This document shows positions 32,198-38,333 of a DNA stretch of 38,333 nucleotides, one piece after another. Each line of letters begins with the position of its first letter. The stretch's first letter is position 1. The stretch spans positions 1 to 38,333 of the forward strand of contig NZ_JAMZGF010000054.1 in assembly GCF_024158915.1 (NCBI RefSeq), given 5' to 3'. Position numbers and translations under genes: made by a program. This stretch comes from Chryseobacterium sp. S0630. GTDB lineage: Bacteria > Bacteroidota > Bacteroidia > Flavobacteriales > Weeksellaceae. A model generated the notes under the pieces. The model had not been told where the DNA came from and did not search any database. It worked only from the letters and a program-made list of their open reading frames with translations.

Positions 32198-33235
32198 ATG
32201 ACCAAAACACAATTATTTTTCACCGGTATATCTTTCACCCTGCTATCTTTTACCGCTTCAGCTCAGAAAAAAAATACGTATGTTCAGAAAATTGACAGCA
32301 TTATCACGGCTTCCAGCCCCATAAAGTTCAATGGTGTTGTTTTGGTCACACAAAAAGGAAAAGTACAATATCTGAAATCCAACGGTTATAAGGATTTTGA
32401 AAAAAAGATTCCTTTGAAAACAGATGATCAGTTTGAAATCATGTCAAACTCTAAGCAGGTGACCGCTGTTTTAGTTCTACAGGCTGCCGAACAGGGAAAA
32501 CTGGATCTTCATACTCCTATCAAAAAATATCTTCCTACTCTTACTCAAACCTGGGCAGATACAGTAACAATCCATCATCTCCTTAACCATACTCACGGAA
32601 TTACCAAACTGGAAAAACCCTCTGCTTTCAAAGCCGGTTCTCAGTTTAAATATGGTAACCTCTCTTACATGATGCTTGGAGAAATTCTTAAAAATACAAC
32701 AGGAAAAAGTTTCACGGAACTTTCCAATTCTCTTTTCAAAAAACTAAGAATGGATCAGACTTTTGTTTATAACCCAAAGAATAATCAATCTCTCGTTCCC
32801 GGTTATATGAATGAAAACAATCAGTTTGAAAAAGTGAAAGAGTCTTTTCTGAATGAAGATATCGTTCCTGCTGCAGGAATTATTTCTACCGTACAGGATC
32901 TGGCAAAATGGGATCAGGCCTTATTTAAAGGAAAATTGTTATCTCCTGAATTTCAAAAACAAATGATGACTCCTTCTACCCGTTCTCAACATGATGTATT
33001 TGGAAAAGAAAGCATGGGATTCGGGTATAATGTAAGGTTCATCAAAGAAGCAGGTCTGGATTATTTTGCCGTGACTGGCCTTGGTGATGGGTTTACCTGT
33101 CTTAACACCTACTTTCCTTCCACAGATACCACATTGATCATCCTCGAAAATCAGATGCCTAAAAGCAGTGAATACTGGAGTTTCAAAGAAGCTTCACTAA
33201 AAAATGCCGTTCTAAAAGCAATCACGGCTAAATAA
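32198..33235 (+). CDS. Serine hydrolase, beta-lactamase family (class C-like)
   Basis: A 345-aa secreted protein: signal peptide MTKTQLFFTGISFTLLSFTA cleaved at ASAQ. The active-site S83-N-S-K86 follows FEIM and the second motif is Y152-G-N154. The third motif, normally K-T/S-G or H-x-G, appears as GLGDGF near the C-terminus. The N-terminal FNGVVLVTQKGK is typical of beta-lactamase/D-Ala-D-Ala carboxypeptidase relatives. Such proteins act on peptidoglycan, esters or peptides; true beta-lactamase activity is not implied. It stands alone with a good promoter and lies between the two dispersed-repeat copies. Confidence 0.85.
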   Translation: MTKTQLFFTGISFTLLSFTASAQKKNTYVQKIDSIITASSPIKFNGVVLVTQKGKVQYLKSNGYKDFEKKIPLKTDDQFEIMSNSKQVTAVLVLQAAEQGKLDLHTPIKKYLPTLTQTWADTVTIHHLLNHTHGITKLEKPSAFKAGSQFKYGNLSYMMLGEILKNTTGKSFTELSNSLFKKLRMDQTFVYNPKNNQSLVPGYMNENNQFEKVKESFLNEDIVPAAGIISTVQDLAKWDQALFKGKLLSPEFQKQMMTPSTRSQHDVFGKESMGFGYNVRFIKEAGLDYFAVTGLGDGFTCLNTYFPSTDTTLIILENQMPKSSEYWSFKEASLKNAVLKAITAK

Positions 33236-33282
33236 AACCCAAAACTTAAAAAAAAGTATCTACCAAAGGCTTTTAAAATACA

Positions 33283-33470
33283 CAGCATGCAATTTTATCG
33301 CAGATAAAATCTTTGCGTCTTATAACAACTTTATTAATACCATTTTGCGCCTTTGCGATTTTCCAACTCAACCTTTCCTATTTATGGTTTTTTGGAAAAT
33401 CGCAGGGGCACAAAGTTTTTTTTAATATTATATTTTTTAAGGCTTAAAAAAATCAAAGATTTTTAGCAAG
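33283..33470 (-). repeat. Dispersed ~180-bp repeat, copy B (inverted)
   Basis: Starts CAGCATGCAATTTTATCGCA on the plus strand and ends TTTTTAGCAAG. It is the reverse complement of 30651-30827 with scattered changes and a longer middle. It separates the serine hydrolase gene from the acyltransferase gene and has no coding potential. Confidence 0.75.
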
Positions 33471-33519
33471 GATAATACTTTTTACAATTTTTGAAAATCA
33501 ATCCCGAATATGGTAGGGA

Positions 33520-34635
33520 TTATACAATTCTTTTTAAAGCCTTTGTTTTAAGAACAGAGAAAGGTTTTTCTATTATAAATCTATAGAATAAACCTCCAAG
33601 TATGCAGGCGAAAAGGCATACAAGAAGACTTATATTATCTGAAGTTTCAAGTTTAAAATAATTAAACCCTTCTTGCACTAAATGAATGATTCCTTTATGT
33701 GAAAGGTAAACAGCATAAGATAAAGCGGCCAGTTGAGCAGTGAGATAAGATTTTGTCCGATACAGGAAAGATGATTGAGAAACTGCAGCCATAAGAATGA
33801 CTCCAAAACTTATAGCTACCAATGTAAACCCAAATATGGAAGCTGTTTTTGAAGCCTGCTCATTACACACCCGGAAAGAAATTCCCAACAGGATAATTCC
33901 TACAAAGAAAAGTCTGTTCCCGTTGTTATTCACTATTTTTTTGAATTGTGATGAATACTGCATTAAATATCCTATCAAAACACCTATCCCCAAACCATCC
34001 AACCTTGTATGAGTGGGGTAATATATTTTCATATACCATAGTTTCCAGAAATCAGCGGAAGCTGTATCCAGCCCTGTGATATATTCATTCCATGTCATCA
34101 TTCTGGCTATCATAGAAAATCCAATAACAGCTATCATCAGAACTGCCAGATGTTTGAAAAGTTTTGCAGGGATTAAAATTAAAAGAAACAAGGGAAGAAT
34201 AAGATAAAACTGCTCTTCGATACATAAAGACCATGCATGGGAAAAGGTTCCACGGTTGATAACATCCAATCCATAGTTTTGGGTAAAAGTAACAAACTTC
34301 CATAACGGAGATAAAGCTTCACGTTCCCTGAAAAAAGGGAATGTAAAATAAAGGAAAAGCGTAAAAAAGTAAGCCGGAATAATCCTGAAAAACCTTTTTA
34401 TATAAAATATTTTCAGACTGATATTTCCTTTATTCTTTATTTCTTTCAACAATTGTCCTGAGATCAGGAAACCGCTTAAAACAAAGAACAGATCTACTCC
34501 CGTCCAGCCAAACCTTCCGATACTGTCTATCCAGTCAGGATGTTTGAATGCCCGGTAATGATACATGAGCACTAATAAAATTGCAATCGCTCTGAGATGA
34601 TCTAACCCATAAAGCCTTTCTGAATGTTCCTTCAT
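33520..34635 (-). CDS. Acyltransferase family 3 membrane protein (OafA-like)
   Basis: A 371-aa integral membrane protein with about ten hydrophobic helices. Family marks: LRAIAILLVLMYHYRAF with the catalytic-type His near residue 25, GVDLFFVLSGFLISG, and the basic Arg motif RFFRIIPAYF. It would transfer an O-acyl (often acetyl) group to a sugar of an envelope polysaccharide or lipid. I start at the ATG at 34635 (MKEHSERLYGLDHLR), which fits the family and lies 12 nt after a 7-of-8 -7 box (minus CACATTTG, 34648-34655). No glycosyltransferases are adjacent, so the acceptor is unknown. Confidence 0.88.
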   Translation of the reverse strand: MKEHSERLYGLDHLRAIAILLVLMYHYRAFKHPDWIDSIGRFGWTGVDLFFVLSGFLISGQLLKEIKNKGNISLKIFYIKRFFRIIPAYFFTLFLYFTFPFFREREALSPLWKFVTFTQNYGLDVINRGTFSHAWSLCIEEQFYLILPLFLLILIPAKLFKHLAVLMIAVIGFSMIARMMTWNEYITGLDTASADFWKLWYMKIYYPTHTRLDGLGIGVLIGYLMQYSSQFKKIVNNNGNRLFFVGIILLGISFRVCNEQASKTASIFGFTLVAISFGVILMAAVSQSSFLYRTKSYLTAQLAALSYAVYLSHKGIIHLVQEGFNYFKLETSDNISLLVCLFACILGGLFYRFIIEKPFSVLKTKALKRIV

Positions 34636-34807
34636 TATTTTTTTATGCAAATGTGGATGAATTCCAGACTTATTTCTGGCATAGAATCCGGACAACTGCC
34701 TATTCAAGATAAACGACAAAATATGCAGTTTATACCGTGAATAATGTAGTCTGTCATTATTTTAAAACCATTAGCATAACATTTTCCTAAGGTTACTTAA
34801 GATTTTA

Positions 34808-34815
34808 TATTTTTG
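34808..34815 (+). promoter_or_regulatory. -7 box of the two-component operon (TATTTTTG)
   Basis: Perfect TAnnTTTG ending 3 nt before the ATG at 34819 (and 6 nt before the second ATG at 34822). The transcript would be leaderless if this box is used. Confidence 0.5.
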
Positions 34816-34818
34816 GGG

Positions 34819-35883
34819 ATGATGAAAACTCTGTCAGAAATTCAGATCAGACAAAATCTATACTTCCAGCTGCTCTTCTGGACGGCTTTATTTTTATTCG
34901 GAACAGTGAGAATGTATGGAGAATATGATGGTGAAGCTTCCAAAGAGTTGATTATTTATAATTTTTGTCACTGGATTTTCCAGATTGCAGGAGCCAATTT
35001 TATTTATTTTGTATTGATCCGCAATTTTTTTGATCAGAAAAAGTATATTGAATTAATCCTGTCTATTCTTCTCAGCCTTTATATTATTTCTGTCATTAAC
35101 CGTTTTTTTATCGTTTATATTGCAGAACCTCTATTCATCAATGAACTAAAAGACAGTCCTTTTGATATTTTTACAGATATTCCTTACCTGCTGCTTCATT
35201 ACACTTTTCCGATTATCAGTGGTTCCTTTATCTTTACTTCAATCATGTTTATCATACGGTATAAGGACGAAAAAGAACGTACTCTCAAACTGCAGAAGGA
35301 AAAGACGGAGCTGGAACTTCAATCTCTCAAATCTCAGCTCAATCCTCATTTTCTTTTTAATACCCTGAATAATATCTATTCTCTGTCCATCAGCCATTCC
35401 GAAAAAACTTCCCAATCCATCAGTCAGCTTTCAGATATTCTGGATTATATTTTATACAAAGGTCAGAAGAAATGGGTGCAGGTTTCTGATGAACTGGATA
35501 TTATAGACCAATATATTGCTTTGGAAAGCCTCAGATATCATGAGGAAAGGTTAAAAATTCAGAAATATATTACCATCCATTCTCCCAATACCATTCCGCC
35601 ACTGCTGTATCTTACTCTGGTAGAAAATGCTTTTAAACACGGCGCCGGAAAAAGTTCGGAGACCACAGAAATAAGGATTGAGATCAAAACGAATCAACAG
35701 TATTCTGTTTTTACCATTGAAAATACTTTTTCGGACCACCCGACAAATCATGAAAAAGGAATAGGACTCCAGAACATACAAAGGCAGCTTCAATATCATT
35801 ATCAGGAGCATTTTAGCTTTCGAATGTTAAAGGAAAACAATATTTTTAAAGTAGAAATAACAACACCTTCCCATTATGATTAA
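34819..35883 (+). CDS. Sensor histidine kinase, LytS/YpdA type
   Basis: A 354-aa kinase: residues ~15-145 form four hydrophobic membrane helices. A short coiled-coil linker (ERTLKLQKEKTELELQSLKS) then leads to the His_kinase domain. The phosphoacceptor H177 lies in QLNPHFLFNTLNNI and the N box is LVENAFKHGAG (~268). The ATPase region with GIGLQNIQRQL follows. Membrane signal unknown. The ATG at 34819 is chosen since the TTG at 34813 is inside the -7 box. The response regulator gene overlaps the last 8 nt, so the pair is translated together. Confidence 0.92.
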   Translation: MMKTLSEIQIRQNLYFQLLFWTALFLFGTVRMYGEYDGEASKELIIYNFCHWIFQIAGANFIYFVLIRNFFDQKKYIELILSILLSLYIISVINRFFIVYIAEPLFINELKDSPFDIFTDIPYLLLHYTFPIISGSFIFTSIMFIIRYKDEKERTLKLQKEKTELELQSLKSQLNPHFLFNTLNNIYSLSISHSEKTSQSISQLSDILDYILYKGQKKWVQVSDELDIIDQYIALESLRYHEERLKIQKYITIHSPNTIPPLLYLTLVENAFKHGAGKSSETTEIRIEIKTNQQYSVFTIENTFSDHPTNHEKGIGLQNIQRQLQYHYQEHFSFRMLKENNIFKVEITTPSHYD

Positions 35884-36568
35884 CTGTATTATTGTAGATG
35901 ACGAACCTTTAGCTGCATCATTACTGGAAAATCATATCTCAAAAATTGAGGATTTGAAGCTTACAGGAAAAGCTCAAAATGCAATGCAGGCCTATAAAAT
36001 ACTGCAAAATCAGTCCGTTGATCTGATGTTTCTGGATATTCAGATGCCTCACCTCAATGGAATTGATTTTCTGAAGTCCTTACCTCAAAAACCGAAAACT
36101 ATTTTCACCACTGCCTATCGGGATTTCGCTATTGAAGGTTTTGAACTGGAAGCTGTAGATTATCTTCTGAAGCCCATTACCTTCGAACGTTTTTTCAAAG
36201 CTGTAGAACGTATATTGAGAAATGCGGACGGCAATAAAGAAGACTTTATCATCATTAAAACAGAAGGAATGCACCGCAAGCTTTCCCTTTCAGAGATCCT
36301 CTATTTTGAAAGCCAGGGAAATGATATCAAAGTGGTATTAGCAACCCAGGAAAGCTTTATTTCAAAAAGTAAAATAACAGATATTGAGAAAATCTTATCT
36401 GGTAAAGGCTTTGTAAGAATCCACCGATCTTTTATCATTAATGCTGCTTTCGTAACTGCCTTTAGCAATAACGAACTGATTGTCAGTAAGCATCAGATCC
36501 CTGTTGGAAGAAGCTACAGACAGGAGTTCGATTCCTTTATAGCCACTTTTTCAAAAAACAAATTGTGA
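35876..36568 (+). CDS. LytTR family response regulator
   Basis: A 230-aa regulator with an N-terminal receiver domain and a C-terminal LytTR DNA-binding domain. The acidic pocket is D8-D9, the phosphoacceptor is D54 (FLDIQMP) and the conserved Lys is in DYLLKPI (~99). The LytTR part has ILYFESQGNDIKVVL and RIHRSFIINAAFV. It is the cognate partner of the overlapping kinase. Target genes are not visible; no direct repeats typical of LytTR sites were found next to the operon. Confidence 0.93.
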   Translation: MINCIIVDDEPLAASLLENHISKIEDLKLTGKAQNAMQAYKILQNQSVDLMFLDIQMPHLNGIDFLKSLPQKPKTIFTTAYRDFAIEGFELEAVDYLLKPITFERFFKAVERILRNADGNKEDFIIIKTEGMHRKLSLSEILYFESQGNDIKVVLATQESFISKSKITDIEKILSGKGFVRIHRSFIINAAFVTAFSNNELIVSKHQIPVGRSYRQEFDSFIATFSKNKL

Positions 36569-36914
36569 TAAGTTCTTTAATTTTAAATCATAAAATTACA
36601 TTTTTAACATTTATTTTAAATTAATTTTTAGTTCAATCTTACTTAAAGGATTTTCAATCTGTTTTTCAATGCATTACATCTTTCCAACAATCAAAAACCT
36701 ATCTCAAACAGACATCACAGCACTGTAATAAAAGAGAATTAATCTCATGATTACCAAACTTTTATATAAACAATGAAATCCATAGCATCAGCAGATGATC
36801 ACGTATAAATATTAAAAAAAAGTGTTACTTTTGCTTTAACGAATAAAATTGTTTTTTAGCTTTTTTATGAGTAACTTTATGTGCACCAAGTTATAAAACA
36901 TTAAAATTCATTCC
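36569..36914. other. Intergenic stretch with two candidate promoters
   Basis: AT-rich, no gene. Two -7-like boxes for the downstream gene are visible: TACTTTTG (36826-36833, perfect) and TAACTTTA (36872-36879, 7 of 8) with TTG at 36849-36851 and a 20-nt spacer. The second has the better spacing and gives a ~30-nt leader. No terminator for the regulator gene is obvious. Confidence 0.5.
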
Positions 36915-37475
36915 ATGAGAAAAATAATTCTACTTATTACATGTTTGTTCGGTATTTCAGTTTTCTCACAGATCAAAGTGTTGAAAAATGAAAGTTTGGT
37001 GGAAATTGGTAAAGATAATTCCGTTGGTCTCTATAAAAAGGAAGATAAATTTACAATCAATTACCAGGATCTGAACACCAGCAACCTGAACACAATCCGA
37101 TCTTTTTCATTCCAGAATCTTAATGGAGATGTAGCCGGATTATATAAACTTATTATGGATGGTTTTGTTTCCACTCCAGAAGAAAATGTTGTATTGGAAC
37201 TGCCCAATGATATCATAGAACTTCATTATGAAAAAAACTATGGTCAACAAACCATGCAGTTTATCCAGGTGATCAACAAAAACAGAAAATACATTGGAAA
37301 ATCCCAGTTTTTAAACCAAAAACAGGTGCAAAAAATCTTTGGAAGAACCAATGGAAAGTATGCTATGTATGATAAACCTGCTACGATAAACCCAACGGGT
37401 AATAAAGGAGCCACAAATACAGCCTCTACAGCAACTCCTGCATCAGGCGGAGCCAAGAAAAAATCAAGAAAATAA
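36915..37475 (+). CDS. Secreted hypothetical protein
   Basis: A 186-aa protein with a signal peptide (MRKIILLITCLFGISVFSQ). The mature part has alternating strands and no recognised domain. The last ~30 residues are low complexity (Thr, Ala, Gly, Ser) ending KKKSRK, which suggests a flexible basic tail that may bind the cell envelope or nucleic acid. It has its own promoter and a good terminator. Function unknown; similar proteins are expected only in close relatives. Confidence 0.65.
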   Translation: MRKIILLITCLFGISVFSQIKVLKNESLVEIGKDNSVGLYKKEDKFTINYQDLNTSNLNTIRSFSFQNLNGDVAGLYKLIMDGFVSTPEENVVLELPNDIIELHYEKNYGQQTMQFIQVINKNRKYIGKSQFLNQKQVQKIFGRTNGKYAMYDKPATINPTGNKGATNTASTATPASGGAKKKSRK

Positions 37476-37496
37476 TTATATTTTATAAATATTGCG

Positions 37497-37530
37497 AAAC
37501 TCATTCTATCGGATGAGTTTTTTTATTTTA
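37497..37530 (+). terminator. Terminator after the secreted hypothetical protein
   Basis: AAACTCAT (37497-37504) pairs with ATGAGTTT (37513-37520) around 8 bases, followed by TTTTATTTTATTTTTG. The T tract runs directly into the -7 box of the next gene. Confidence 0.8.
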
Positions 37531-37536
37531 TTTTTG
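37529..37536 (+). promoter_or_regulatory. -7 box of the ABC ATPase gene (TATTTTTG)
   Basis: Perfect TAnnTTTG, 19 nt before the ATG at 37556. It overlaps the T tract of the preceding terminator. Confidence 0.5.
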
Positions 37537-37555
37537 CAAAAAGATAGTAAAACTT

Positions 37556-38251
37556 ATGCCGCTTCAGATAATCAATTTAACCAAAAAATTTGGTGAGCAG
37601 ACTGCCCTTGACAATATCAACATTTCTATTGATAAAAATGAGATCATTGGTCTTCTTGGCCCAAATGGTGCCGGAAAATCTACCCTGATGAAATCTATTG
37701 TCGGTGCACTGAAAATTGATCAGGGAGAAATTATTTTCAATGGCATGAATATCTCAGATCATGAGATTGAAAGCAAAAAGAAAATCGGTTTTCTTCCGGA
37801 GAATAATCCGCTTTATCTGGAGATGTATGTGAAAGAATACCTTCAGTTTGTTGCCAACATCCATAAAATCTCTGAGTCCAGAGTAGATGAGGTCATCGAA
37901 CTGGTAGGAATTACTCCCGAAAAAACCAAAAAGATCGGACAGTTATCTAAAGGATACAAACAACGTGTAGGGCTTGCACAGGCCATTATTCATCAGCCGG
38001 ATTTACTGATTCTGGATGAGCCTACCAACGGTCTGGATCCTAACCAAATCATTGAAATCCGTAATGTGGTAAAAGAAATCGGACAGCAAAAGACTGTTTT
38101 ACTATCTACCCACATCATGCAGGAAGTGGAAGCGCTTTGCTCAAGAGTCATTCTGATCCATAAAGGAAATATTCTTCAGGATTGCCCTATTGACGAATTT
38201 AAAGGCAAATTTGAAAGCCTGGAAGATGCTTTTGCAAGTTATACCGCATAA
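37556..38251 (+). CDS. ABC transporter ATP-binding protein, GldA-like
   Basis: A 231-aa ABC ATPase. Walker A GPNGAGKST (35-43), Q-loop region GFLPENNPLYLEMYVKEYL in 78-96, signature LSKGYKQR (130-137), Walker B LLILDEP (150-156) and switch H186 (STHIMQEVEALC) are all present. The PENNPLY and STHIMQEVEA segments match GldA, the ATPase of the gliding-linked GldA-GldF-GldG exporter. GldA proteins are usually near 300 aa, so this is shorter by a C-terminal region. No gldF or gldG lies downstream within the window. It could be GldA or another exporter ATPase; the membrane partner may lie beyond the window. Confidence 0.8.
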   Translation: MPLQIINLTKKFGEQTALDNINISIDKNEIIGLLGPNGAGKSTLMKSIVGALKIDQGEIIFNGMNISDHEIESKKKIGFLPENNPLYLEMYVKEYLQFVANIHKISESRVDEVIELVGITPEKTKKIGQLSKGYKQRVGLAQAIIHQPDLLILDEPTNGLDPNQIIEIRNVVKEIGQQKTVLLSTHIMQEVEALCSRVILIHKGNILQDCPIDEFKGKFESLEDAFASYTA

Positions 38252-38264
38252 AGAATAATAGGAA

Positions 38265-38291
38265 GCCGTCTCACAACTGAGGCGGTTTTTC
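38265..38291 (+). terminator. Terminator after the ABC ATPase gene
   Basis: GCCGTCTCA pairs with TGAGGCGGT (two wobble pairs) around CAAC, followed by TTTTTC. It lies 14 nt after the stop codon, so the ATPase gene appears monocistronic. Confidence 0.8.
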
Positions 38292-38333
38292 TTGTTAAAA
38301 AGTAAATAATTTTTATATATTTTGATTTGTTTT

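Noticed and set aside
1..38333. CRISPR array
   Set aside because: No series of regularly spaced repeats with unique spacers was seen; the repeats present are few, dispersed and differently spaced.

Overview
The window looks like a chromosomal segment of a Flavobacteriia member, most likely Chryseobacterium or a close Weeksellaceae relative. This rests on the gene families (SusC/SusD pair, GldA-like ABC ATPase, LytS/LytR-type two-component pair, ADGF-type secreted adenosine deaminase), the lack of Shine-Dalgarno sequences, many Bacteroidota-type -7 boxes (TAnnTTTG), and short interspersed repeats of the kind seen in these genomes. The species is inferred from family resemblance, not from a marker gene.

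Left part (1-7029). A GNAT acetyltransferase and a small DUF1737 gene precede a very AT-rich accessory island (about 994-6780). Hand-counted 60-base lines inside it have about 18-22% G+C, against about 43% in a chromosomal gene. The island holds an integrase cut down to its N-terminal arm-binding domain, a DUF4238 protein, an 821-aa SMC/OLD-like AAA ATPase and an HNH nuclease. The last two genes overlap by 14 nt and resemble the PtuA/PtuB pair of Septu defence. Two nested direct repeats mark the ends: a 13-bp one outside, and a 23-bp imperfect one containing TTTGGGTACAA inside. A small cluster of broken tRNA-like pieces lies at the right end. DUF4238 + large ATPase + HNH is the best candidate for an undescribed (three-gene Septu-like) anti-phage system.

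Middle part (7030-18770). This is a set of small-molecule oxidoreductase and regulator genes: two classical SDRs, a Crp/Fnr regulator, AraC and LysR regulators, a secreted alpha/beta hydrolase with an Asp nucleophile, a quinone-oxidoreductase-type MDR, an AlkX/YcaQ-like DNA glycosylase, the secreted adenosine deaminase, a second AraC regulator and an NmrA-like protein. An identical 16-bp dyad (TTTACC-N4-GGTAAA) sits at the same distance upstream of the -7 boxes of the Crp-type gene and of one SDR, so it is a credible operator.

Right part (18771-38333). A four-gene tripartite RND efflux operon begins with a small membrane-anchored protein of unknown function. It is followed by an intergenic repeat cluster, a 50-codon Cys/Met/His-rich open frame with its own promoter box, and a SusC/SusD nutrient-uptake pair. 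A lipoprotein, a DUF305 membrane protein and a serine beta-lactamase-family hydrolase come next, bracketed by two inverted copies of a ~180-bp dispersed repeat. An acyltransferase-3 membrane protein, a LytS/LytR-type two-component system, a secreted hypothetical protein and a GldA-like ABC ATPase close the window. Apart from the defence candidate, most genes are ordinary flavobacterial accessory or housekeeping functions.
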